From: Flavobacteriaceae bacterium
GTDB taxonomy: Bacteria > Bacteroidota > Bacteroidia > Flavobacteriales > Flavobacteriaceae
Direction: 5' to 3'
Assembly: GCA_017858055.1 (NCBI GenBank)
Contig: JAFMCA010000018.1
Span: 1 to 48,236, forward strand
DNA: 48,236 nucleotides
How positions within the stretch are numbered: the stretch's first letter is position 1; each line of letters opens with the position of its first letter. The position numbers and the translations under genes were made by a program. The notes beneath the pieces were generated by a model. It made no database searches, was not told where the DNA came from, and saw nothing but the letters and a program-made list of their open reading frames with translations. This document shows, piece after piece, positions 33,434 to 41,900 of the stretch.

Positions 33434-34216
33434 TTATTTTCCGTTTAATTTTATAAATCCTCCATCGATGGGGTAATCTGTACCTGTAATAAAACCCGCC
33501 TCATCCGAACACAAATAAAGGGCAAGTGAGGCAATTTCCTCCGGTAATCCCATCCTGCCGATAGGTTGAGTTTTAGAAAGTTTCTGAAACATCTCTGCTT
33601 CCTTCCCGGGATAATTTTTTTTGATAAAACCATCGACAAAAGGGGTATGCACTCGACCTGGAGATATCGAATTGCATCGGATATTCTCCTTTAAAAAATC
33701 TTTTGCAATGGAGTAGGTCATGGATAAAACGGCTCCTTTAGTCATAGAATACGCAAAACGATCCTTGATTCCAACCGACCCGGCGATTGAAGCCATATTT
33801 AAAATACAACCTTTACCTGCTTTTCTCATTTGAGGAATACAGGCTTTGGTGCAATTAAAAACCCCTTTGATATTTACATTATATAAAAGATCAAAAGCAG
33901 CTTCTTCTGTAGTTTCCACTGTTCCTACATGTGCAATTCCGGCATTATTGATTAGAATCTCAACAGGCTTCTTTTCTGAAATTTCATTGACAGTACGAAG
34001 AACATGAGTATAAGAAGTAACATCACAGTGATGAGCAAAGGCGATAAAACCGAGGGCTTGGATATCGGCTACAGTCTGAAGAGCTCCCTCCAAATTGGCA
34101 TCTAAAATGTGAACGACAGCTCCATGAGACGAGAAAGTCTTAGCAATGGCCTGTCCTATCCCACTACCCCCACCTGTAATTATTACGGATTTATCTAACA
34201 AACTGAATGCTGCCAT
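33434..34216 (-). CDS. 2-keto-3-deoxy-L-fuconate dehydrogenase (SDR)
   Basis: A 260-residue classical SDR: ITGGGSGIGQAIA cofactor motif, INNAGIAHVG, Ser in LNMASIAGSVG and a complete YSMTK active site. It oxidises the C4 hydroxyl of 2-keto-3-deoxy-L-fuconate to the diketo acid in the non-phosphorylative route. First gene of the operon, with a consensus-like promoter 32-61 bases upstream. Confidence 0.88.
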   Translation of the reverse strand: MAAFSLLDKSVIITGGGSGIGQAIAKTFSSHGAVVHILDANLEGALQTVADIQALGFIAFAHHCDVTSYTHVLRTVNEISEKKPVEILINNAGIAHVGTVETTEEAAFDLLYNVNIKGVFNCTKACIPQMRKAGKGCILNMASIAGSVGIKDRFAYSMTKGAVLSMTYSIAKDFLKENIRCNSISPGRVHTPFVDGFIKKNYPGKEAEMFQKLSKTQPIGRMGLPEEIASLALYLCSDEAGFITGTDYPIDGGFIKLNGK

Positions 34217-34247
34217 ATTTTGCTCGTGGTTTACTATTATGTATCTC

Positions 34248-34277
34248 TAAATTTACACAATTGAAACTATCAAGCAA
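34248..34277 (-). promoter_or_regulatory. Promoter of the L-fucose operon
   Basis: On the minus strand TTG (34277-34275) and TAAATTTA (34255-34248) are separated by exactly 19 bases, as in TTG-N19-TAnnTTTG with one mismatch in the last base of the -7 box. Transcription would begin near 34241, giving a leader of about 25 bases. No clear operator repeat is seen. Confidence 0.5.
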
Positions 34278-34359
34278 CTATTTCAAAAGAGAAACTACTC
34301 CATGTTTTGGAGCTTGGTTGTTAAAAAGAGTTGGTTTTCAAAAATAGAGGTATGGGATC

Positions 34360-34485
34360 TTATTTCCCTCTCCCTGTTTTGCGAACGGCAGTAATGCGTT
34401 TTGCGGCTCTAGGGGTCACCACTTTTTTATTCTTCTCGTCTTGAGTTCCTTTTATTTTGCTATTGCCAAAAAATTTGCTGCTCAT
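34360..34485 (-). CDS. Small basic protein (41 aa)
   Basis: ATG 34485 opens a 41-residue, strongly basic protein: MSSKFFGNSKIKG, then TPRAAKRITAVRKTGRGK and TAA. It has no signal or hydrophobic stretch and resembles small nucleic-acid- or ribosome-associated proteins. A perfect -7 box (TATCTTTG) ends 15 bases before the ATG, which supports expression. I suspect it is conserved in Flavobacteriia but cannot name it. Confidence 0.6.
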   Translation of the reverse strand: MSSKFFGNSKIKGTQDEKNKKVVTPRAAKRITAVRKTGRGK

Positions 34486-34499
34486 GATATGCGTTTTAT

Positions 34500-34507
34500 C
34501 AAAGATA
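34500..34507 (-). promoter_or_regulatory. -7 box (TATCTTTG) for the small basic protein
   Basis: The plus strand reads CAAAGATA, TATCTTTG on the minus strand, a full TAnnTTTG match. Transcription would start about 8 bases before the ATG. No -33 TTG at the right spacing is visible. Confidence 0.45.
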
Positions 34508-34540
34508 ACACAAAACCAATTGAAAAGTGATCAAAAAAAT

Positions 34541-34605
34541 AAAAGGGTACGTCCAGCCAACCATAGCCTTGCTACCCTTTTAAAAAAATAGGGTGTGAAG
34601 CCCTA
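34541..34605. other. Hairpin-rich intergenic segment
   Basis: AAAAGGGTA (34541-34549) and TACCCTTTT (34573-34581) form a 9-bp perfect stem with a 23-base loop; TAGGG (34589-34593) and CCCTA (34601-34605) form a second stem at once after it. On the minus strand the first stem is followed by a T-rich tract (ATTTTTTTG), so it could be a terminator in that direction, but no minus-strand gene lies upstream of it. The remaining bases to 34735 hold nothing else I can identify. It may be a structured RNA. Confidence 0.3.
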
Positions 34606-34735
34606 CAGCACAAAAGTAGACAATAATATTCAATGTGTATAGGGTAGCGCTTTTATTTCTTTTTACAGAACTCGACTAGAAAATCAGCGAGCCAATGGAA
34701 TTCCTTAACTTTAAATTCAATTTTATCCGCTCACT

Positions 34736-35266
34736 ATGATTATTTTCTCCTCCTTAATTCTCCTTATTATGTCACAAGGCTATGAAACCCAACCCTATAA
34801 ACTTATTAAAGATTTTGAAGTGTTTGAAATACGGTATTATCCTTCGGTCCATATGGTTCAAACGGAGAGCACGGAGACAAGTGGAAATAATTTCAGTAAA
34901 CTTTTTCAATACATTTCAGGATCCAATGAGTCCAATCTTAAAATCGCAATGACTACACCAGTGCATATGGAAAAAAAGGGGGGGAAAGAAAAAATGGCTT
35001 TCGTAATTCCCAGTTCTATAAAAACACCACCGGAACCTCAAAACGAAAACGTACGGCTCATTCAGTCTAAAGCCGCTTACTTTGCTGCCTTGAAATATAG
35101 CGGCTACACAAACAAAGCTAAGTCCGATTTTTACACTGAAAAACTTCGGGAGCATATAAACAATAAAGGGCTAAAAATTTTAGGGGAAGCCGTAGTTTTA
35201 GGTTATAATTCTCCCTACAAGTTTTTCAATCGCCTCAATGAAATTATCATTGAGATTGATTATTAA
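34736..35266 (+). CDS. SOUL-family haem-binding-like protein
   Basis: A 176-residue protein of the SOUL/HBP family: YETQPYKLIKDFEVFEIRYY, then FSKLFQYISGSNESNLKIAM with TTPVHMEK, and KFFNRLNEIIIEID at the end. SOUL proteins bind haem or tetrapyrroles in some organisms; bacterial roles are unclear. The first residues (IIFSSLILLIMSQG) are mildly hydrophobic and may be a short signal. It stands alone, 41 bases before the next gene, which has its own promoter. Confidence 0.88.
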   Translation: MIIFSSLILLIMSQGYETQPYKLIKDFEVFEIRYYPSVHMVQTESTETSGNNFSKLFQYISGSNESNLKIAMTTPVHMEKKGGKEKMAFVIPSSIKTPPEPQNENVRLIQSKAAYFAALKYSGYTNKAKSDFYTEKLREHINNKGLKILGEAVVLGYNSPYKFFNRLNEIIIEIDY

Positions 35267-35285
35267 TCAGATTTATATACATTTG
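35256..35285 (+). promoter_or_regulatory. Full-consensus Bacteroidota promoter
   Basis: TTG (35256-35258) and TACATTTG (35278-35285) are exactly 19 bases apart, a complete match to TTG-N19-TAnnTTTG. The -33 element lies inside the 3' end of the SOUL gene. Transcription would start near 35291, 17 bases before the ATG at 35308. It is the best promoter match I found in the window. Confidence 0.65.
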
Positions 35286-35307
35286 AGAAACCATAAACCA
35301 AAAAAAA

Positions 35308-36075
35308 ATGAAACACTTTTATTTAAGCCTCTTGTTTTTACTCGCATTTTCTTATGGAGTAAACGCACAAGAGCAAATGATTTTCAAACAGACCTTTATT
35401 AAAGTAAATGAAGGAACAAACTACGCAGAGGATTTAAAAGAAAAATTTTCAAAATTTGCACAAGCACGAATAGACGCTGGATATCAATCTGGATGGCACC
35501 TTTGGGAAGTAGTGGGCAATCCACAAGCGGTATTTAGCCATGTCATTGTAGAGCCCATGACAATCAGTCAAATGGAAAAAGATAGGGATTGGGATGCTAT
35601 TGGAAAAATGCGAGCCGAAGCACTTCCTGGAATGACAAATAACGACTGGAGAACTTTTATGGAAGATGTTAGAGCCAAAAGAACAATAGTAGCGGAAGCA
35701 ATATTTTTAAATATAAGTGAGGTGAAAAAAACGAATGAAGTTAATTTACCCGATGATATTGGAGTGATAAATTTCATGAAAGTTGCTACAGGAAAAGACA
35801 AAACCTATGAAACCATGGAAAGAGCATATTATGCCAAGGGTCTAGAAAAAAACGATCCTCGTTCAGGGTGGTCACTTGGTCGTAGAATTGATAAAACAGG
35901 TACAGATATTTACTGGAATTATTTTACAGTAAACTGGTATCCAAGTTATCCCGCTTTAATGAAAGCTGCAGCAAGTTCTACTGCTTGGGACGCTGATAAA
36001 AATTATCAAAATATGCTAAAAATTCGTGATTTACGCGAGTCTGTCGTTATTAGAAAAGTGATGATGCTTCAATAA
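35308..36075 (+). CDS. Secreted protein of unknown function (255 aa)
   Basis: A signal peptide (MKHFYLSLLFLLAFSYGVNAQ) is followed by two similar halves, each with an extended strand and Trp-rich helix: IFKQTFIKVNEGTNYAEDLK with SGWHLWEVVGN, then VINFMKVATGKDKTYETMER with SGWSLGRRIDKTG. This suggests a duplicated ferredoxin-like (dimeric alpha/beta barrel or NIPSNAP-like) fold. I do not recognise a named family. It has a full-consensus promoter and a strong terminator, so it is a single-gene unit and probably well expressed. Confidence 0.75.
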   Translation: MKHFYLSLLFLLAFSYGVNAQEQMIFKQTFIKVNEGTNYAEDLKEKFSKFAQARIDAGYQSGWHLWEVVGNPQAVFSHVIVEPMTISQMEKDRDWDAIGKMRAEALPGMTNNDWRTFMEDVRAKRTIVAEAIFLNISEVKKTNEVNLPDDIGVINFMKVATGKDKTYETMERAYYAKGLEKNDPRSGWSLGRRIDKTGTDIYWNYFTVNWYPSYPALMKAAASSTAWDADKNYQNMLKIRDLRESVVIRKVMMLQ

Positions 36076-36095
36076 GCTCCTCAAACTATTGAAAT

Positions 36096-36122
36096 AAAAC
36101 CCTCTTTCAAGAGGGTTTTTTT
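36096..36122 (+). terminator. Intrinsic terminator
   Basis: AAAACCCTCTT and AAGAGGGTTTT are complementary around a tight turn, followed by a run of seven T's, 21 bases after the stop of the preceding gene. The 171 bases from here to the next start are AT-rich and hold no other feature. Confidence 0.85.
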
Positions 36123-36293
36123 ATGCTTTCTTTTGTCCTTTAAAAGGGTAGTATTTTTTTTTAATCGATTCCTTTTGGAAATAATTTCAGAAAAAAATTA
36201 AACCATTTTTTAATGGTAAGGTCTATACTATTTTGCTTAAATTTTAACTCAATTAAAATAAACTCCAAGTGTTGAATTTGATAAGTATTAGAA

Positions 36294-38513
36294 GTGCATC
36301 GATTTAGGGTAAACTTCAAGCTCGCATTCCTCCTTTTTTGCGTATCCTTTTATACCAATGCACAAGAGGAAATTCCCCATCTGCTTGCACGTTTCACAAC
36401 AGAAAAAATAAACATTGACGGCAAAGAAACGGAGCGGGTTTGGGAAAGCGCAGAGATTGCTAATACAAATTGGCAGCATTTCCCTACGGAATCAAAAAAA
36501 GTTACAAAACCGACAGAAGTCCGCATTTTATTTGACGATCAAAATGTATATATCCTGTGTAAGGCATATTCATTAAATGATCAGTACATCACCCCTTCAT
36601 TAAGAAGGGATTTTAGTGGGGGTGCTTCCGATAAAATCAATTTCGTTTTGGACACCTATAGCGATGGAATCAATGCCTATATGTTTGGTTCTAACCCGTT
36701 TGGAGTAAAAAGTGACCTCTTGGTTTCCAACGGAGGAATAGGTGAAGCAAAAGACGATATCAATCGAACTTGGGATGTTGATTACGATGTAGAAAGTGCA
36801 ATCTACGACGGATATTTTATCATAGAAATGAAAATTCCCTTCGGTTCGATCAATTTCCCTGAGGGATCTACTGAATGGCGATTTAATTTTTTTAGACTGG
36901 ACACCCAAACCAACGAGCGAACTACCTGGAGCAGGATCCCACAAGTGTATAAAGATTTTAATCTTGCATTTATGGGAGTGCTGGAATTTGAAAAACCCCT
37001 CGGAAAATCAAACGCTCCTATTTCTATTATCCCCTATGTGAATGGCATTGCTAGTAATGATTTTGTAAATGATGGCAAAAATGAAGAGCTCAACTTTGGG
37101 GGTGATTTAAAAATCCCCATTAGTAACGGGCTAAACTTAGACGTTACTTTAAATCCCGATTTTTCACAAGTGGAAGTAGACGATGAGATTATCAATCTTA
37201 CCCAATTTGAAATCGTACTCCCTGAAAAACGCCAATTCTTTTTACAAAATAGTGACCTTTTTTCAAACTATGGCGCAGACCGAACCGTCACGCCGTTTTT
37301 GACAAGAAGGATTGGTGTTGCTAAAGATCTTGAGGGAAACAATATACAAAATCGAATCCTCGCTGGAGCTAGATTAAGTGGAAAAATATCCGATAAAGTC
37401 CGTCTTGGGTTTCTCAACATGCTTACGGATGAAGATCTTAAAAATAATATCCCATCAAATAACAACACCGTCATTTCACTTCAAAAAAGTGTTTTCAGTA
37501 GATCCAATTTAAAATTTTTGTTAGTAAACAGGCAAAGTGTTAAAGAATATGATTTTGTTGATGCTGATGAGGACTACAACCGAATGATGGGCTTGGAGTA
37601 CGATCTCAATTCAAAAGATAATATTTGGAAAGGGCGCTTTTTTGCCTATAAATCTTTCAGCCCTAATCAAGATGGAAACAGTATGAGTGGGGGCGCTCAG
37701 TTTAGTAGAGAAACAAGAAACCAAAATATCAATCTAGAATACGCCTTTGTTGGAGATGATTTTAAAGCCGACTTGGGTTTGTTAAGAAGGGTTGGGGTTA
37801 TGAAATTTTCACCTTATTACAGTTATTTCTTCTACCCAAAAAAAGGTGCTATTAATACCTTAGAGCTCAGACAAAATCTATGGCTTTGGATCGACCCCGA
37901 AGGTCCTCAAACTCTTCTAGAAAGGACATTGCTAACCTCCTCAGAACTTACCTTTAAAGACCAAAGTAAATTAGGGCTCCGTTTCTTCAATCGGAAAGAA
38001 TTTATCCTTAATCCCTTTGATCCAACTGGTATCCATCCGGACACCCCCCTGGAAGGGAATCAGTTGTATTACTCACGCTCTCTCACCCTAGAATACAGCT
38101 CCGACCGAAGAAATAAACTCTCCTTTATTTCGAGTCAAAATTATGGGTTATTTTTCGATGGAATGAAATATTCCTTTGTCAATAACATCAGTTATCGTCT
38201 TCAACCTAGACTGGTTACCAGCCTTAAATTTAATTACGACCGGATAGATTTAGGGAATGGAATTCCCCTCACCAAATTATGGCTGTTTGGTCCTAAATTC
38301 GACTTTTCCTTTTCAAAATCGCTGTTTTGGTCTACAAACATTCAATTCAGTTCTCAATCTGAAAATTTAGGATTTAATTCGCGTTTTCAGTGGCGGTTTA
38401 ATTCGCTCTCCGATCTTTATATCGTTTATAACGATAACTATTTTACCTATGACCAACTCCAGCCTCGATACCGTAGTTTAAATCTAAAACTAACCTATTG
38501 GATTTTTAGATAA
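36294..38513 (+). CDS. DUF5916 protein with N-terminal CBM9-like domain
   Basis: A 739-residue outer-membrane protein typical of Bacteroidota. After a signal peptide (FKLAFLLFCVSFYTNAQEE) a carbohydrate-binding family 9-like domain covers about residues 35-215 (KINIDGKETERVWESAEIAN, VRILFDDQNVYILCKA, FVLDTYSDGINAYMF), then DUF5916 (FSQVEVDDEIINLTQFEIVL, PEKRQFFLQNSDLF) and a C-terminal beta-barrel of alternating strands ending YRSLNLKLTYWIFR. GTG 36294 is the start because an in-frame stop lies just upstream at 36282 and no ATG follows before the signal. Function is unproven; often linked to glycan uptake or surface processing. Confidence 0.86.
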   Translation: MHRFRVNFKLAFLLFCVSFYTNAQEEIPHLLARFTTEKINIDGKETERVWESAEIANTNWQHFPTESKKVTKPTEVRILFDDQNVYILCKAYSLNDQYITPSLRRDFSGGASDKINFVLDTYSDGINAYMFGSNPFGVKSDLLVSNGGIGEAKDDINRTWDVDYDVESAIYDGYFIIEMKIPFGSINFPEGSTEWRFNFFRLDTQTNERTTWSRIPQVYKDFNLAFMGVLEFEKPLGKSNAPISIIPYVNGIASNDFVNDGKNEELNFGGDLKIPISNGLNLDVTLNPDFSQVEVDDEIINLTQFEIVLPEKRQFFLQNSDLFSNYGADRTVTPFLTRRIGVAKDLEGNNIQNRILAGARLSGKISDKVRLGFLNMLTDEDLKNNIPSNNNTVISLQKSVFSRSNLKFLLVNRQSVKEYDFVDADEDYNRMMGLEYDLNSKDNIWKGRFFAYKSFSPNQDGNSMSGGAQFSRETRNQNINLEYAFVGDDFKADLGLLRRVGVMKFSPYYSYFFYPKKGAINTLELRQNLWLWIDPEGPQTLLERTLLTSSELTFKDQSKLGLRFFNRKEFILNPFDPTGIHPDTPLEGNQLYYSRSLTLEYSSDRRNKLSFISSQNYGLFFDGMKYSFVNNISYRLQPRLVTSLKFNYDRIDLGNGIPLTKLWLFGPKFDFSFSKSLFWSTNIQFSSQSENLGFNSRFQWRFNSLSDLYIVYNDNYFTYDQLQPRYRSLNLKLTYWIFR

Positions 38514-38599
38514 GATCTATTGCTTTGATTTTCATGGTTTTCTATACTGTTATATACTATTATTAACTAAATTTATAGAATCAAAAATCAATTTTAAAA

Positions 38600-38983
38600 A
38601 TGATTTTACTGCTGTTCGTAGTATCCTTCTTTATCGTCCCAAAAGAGGAAATAATTTATTTTGAAAATGATAAAATTCAAATTTCCTATGAAGAAATCCT
38701 CTGTGAGGATATTAAAAATGGAGTTTCTTTTGAATACTATCAAATCAAAGTAGAAAACAAAACAAAAGAAACCTTAGTAATCAACTTCTATTTGGGAGAG
38801 GCAGATAAAAAGACGGAAGAAAATAAAGTTGCTTTTGTATTAAATCCCTTTGAAACAAAAGTAGGAAGTTGTTCCTATCAACCGATAAAGTTAATGCTGT
38901 TTAAGAATGAAAGATTAACCCATAAATCAACAACAGCAATGCCATTTAATCTTAACAACATAGAAACTTTTGAAGTTTACTAA
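38600..38983 (+). CDS. Small exported protein of unknown function (127 aa)
   Basis: The first 13 residues (MILLLFVVSFFIV) form a short hydrophobic segment, followed by a beta-rich domain (IQISYEEILCEDIKNGVSFE, YYQIKVENKTKETLVINFYL) reminiscent of small immunoglobulin-like folds. Two Cys could form a disulfide. Its stop overlaps the TTG start of the large adhesin-like gene by 14 bases, so the two are likely co-transcribed and it may help that protein or its secretion. Not recognised. Confidence 0.65.
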   Translation: MILLLFVVSFFIVPKEEIIYFENDKIQISYEEILCEDIKNGVSFEYYQIKVENKTKETLVINFYLGEADKKTEENKVAFVLNPFETKVGSCSYQPIKLMLFKNERLTHKSTTAMPFNLNNIETFEVY

Positions 38984-41900
38984 AACCTTATTTTTTATTT
39001 TGTTAATCAATCAAGTTGTTGGTCAACAGATTGTCGGGAGTTTCTCTACAACGTCCTTAACGTGTAGTGGAACTACTTTGGCTTTTGAGGTCAACTTTAC
39101 GCCAAGCGAAATTAGTGTTACTGAATTTGATTTTAATGAAGGCGTTCTGCCAGATGGTTGGGTTTCTTCTCCATACACTGTATCCACCCCCTGCGAATCG
39201 ACTACAGGGGATACAAATCCTGCTTCAAGCTATTTTTGGGCGAGTAGTACTCAAGAATCTGGTCCAGATATAAATAAACGATTTGTGATTACCTCAGCGG
39301 TTGATGTTTCACAAGGAGGGAGTATTGAATTTTATATAAGATATGGAGATGATGACCCACAACTGAATTTTTCACAAGTTTCAAATGGGGAAATTTCTTG
39401 TGAGAATCCAGATTTGGATGATGAGGAAGTGAAATTACAATATTCCGTCAATAATGGAAATTGGGTAACCTTCTACGAAGATTGGGATACAATACAGGGT
39501 TCCGCATGGTACCGATGGTACTTTAATGACATTCCAATCCCTGAAGGGGCAAAGTCTAATTCAACCCGATTTCGCTGGTACCAACCAAGTAATAGTAATA
39601 TTCAGTATGATAATTGGGGACTGGATGATATTATTGTAAAAGCAATTCCACCACCAGCAGCTTCATGGGAGTTTGATTATGGAAATGGGGAAGCTACAGA
39701 AACCCTATTGATTCCTTCAAATACGGTGACCTTTACCCACCTCTTTCCACCAAGCAATCAGTCCAAATCTTTTGTAAGTACTATTTCGGTTACCCTTACC
39801 AATAACCTTACCCTTTCGGTAACTAAGACCTTCCTGGTGGAGGCGAGTGATATCCTATTACCAAGCCTAGAAATGCCTACAGAACTTACAGTAGATACAG
39901 ATCCCGGAAGCTGTACAGCAACGCTTATTTCAACAGGTACCGTAACTGCAACCGATAATTGTGAAGTCGTTTCGATAGTTAATGATAACCCTGACTTGAT
40001 ATTCAATTTAGGGGAAAACTTACTGACTTGGACAGCTACAGATAGTGCAAGTAATACCAATACATTTACTCAAAAAATTACGGTTATAGATCAGGAGCCC
40101 CCTGTTCTTATTATCCCAAATCATATAAATGCAGGGAGTTGTTCTGTCACCCTTGGTATGGCAACAGCCACTGATAATTGTGATCTTCTTACGCCTTCCA
40201 ATAATGCTCCAGCGGTATTCCCATTGGGAGAAACGGCTGTAGTGTGGCAAGTAACAGACGCATCAGGGAACACCGTTTCAGCAACTCAGTTGGTTACGGT
40301 TTCAGACACCACTGCCCCACTTATTTCTGCCCCATCAAATGTTAATATCTCAACCGATACCGACTCCTGTGAAGCTACCGCAGTCGATTTAGGAATCCCC
40401 GTTACTAGTGATAATTGTACTGTAGCAAGTGTGCTAAACAATGCTCCAGCCAGTTTCCCAATTGGAATTACTTCAGTTACATGGACTGTACTAGATACCG
40501 CTGGGAATTCAGCCAGTGTTATTCAAACGGTAACGGTCATCGATGATATACCCCCAACTTTAATCGCTCCTCCAGATGTAGTCTCTGATTCATGTGCGAT
40601 TGTTTTGGGACTCCCTACCTTAACAGATAATTGTACCTTGACCTACAGTAATGATGCCCCTGAAAGTTTTTCTACGGGAATAACTGTGGTCACCTGGACT
40701 GCAAGTGATTCCTTTGGAAATACAGTTACTGCTACTCAAAACGTTTCCTTTTCTGATAACACTCTACCAACAATTTTGATCCAAAATCAAAATATTGAAG
40801 TCGTCGCTGATAGAGGATCCTGCTTTGCCAGTGGTGTTGATCTAGGATCTGTAATTACTAATGATGATTGTGGTATTGACTCTGTTACTAATGATGCTCC
40901 ATTACAGTTTCCTATAGGAGATACGTTAGTTACCTATACGGTTGTTGATGTTTTTGGAAATACAACTACCCGTGTTCAAACTGTAACCACTGTGGATACG
41001 GAATCCCCAGTTATTCTCGCAAACGATATTGTACTCACCCTGGACAGCTCAGGGAATGTAAGTATTCCCTATAATCTTATTGATAATGGGAGTTATGACA
41101 ATTGTACTATTGCAACCTACTCTATTGTTTCTATAGATTCCGCTTTTGTTTATGCAAAGGAAACCCCAGTTCCTTCAAGACCATCTGAGGAGGTAATTGA
41201 AGTGAGTAAAAACAGTTTAAATTCAAAGGGGAAAAGTGTTTCCTCCAAAAATATAAGTGTGAATTGTGCAAATCTTGGCACCCAGCAAATAATTTATTCG
41301 ATAACGGATAGTTCTGGAAATACAGCCTCTACAACCGTAAATCTGACCCTTACAGACGATCTAGACAGTTGCAATTCTCCAAGTCAACCCGTAAGCGGAA
41401 GCAGTGGAGGGAATGCCAATGCAGATTCCGATAAGGATGGTGTGCTTGATGCTGCTGATGCCTTTCCGAATGACCCTACTGAATGGACAGACACAGACTC
41501 CGATGGTATTGGAAACAATGCTGATACAGACGATGACGGGGATGGATTTTTAGATACTATTGAGATTTTTGCTTCAAGTGACCCACTAAATATTCTCGAT
41601 TTCCCACTGGATACCGATACGGATGGAATCATCAATATATTAGATGAAGATGATGACAATGATGGTTTTACAGACGTTGTAGAAGAAGCTGTGGGAACAG
41701 ATGCCCTAAATGTACTTCAATATCCTTTGGATACGGATAGTGATTTGATTCTTGACTTTTACGATTCCGATGATGACAATGACGGCCAATCTGACGAAAT
41801 AGAACTATTCTGTGGTTCAGATCCTTTAAATAATCGATCCAGAGCTTCAGACCATGATTTTGATGGAATCCCCAACTGCTTGGATTTAGATGATGATAAC

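Noticed and set aside
34541-34605. tRNA or tmRNA fragment
   Set aside because: No acceptor/T-arm pattern such as GGTTCGAATCC and no cloverleaf can be built; only simple hairpins.
39900-41340. Repeated segments at about 230-base spacing that could suggest a CRISPR or DNA repeat array
   Set aside because: They are HYR protein repeats: similarity is at the amino-acid level and in frame, with no identical DNA repeats.
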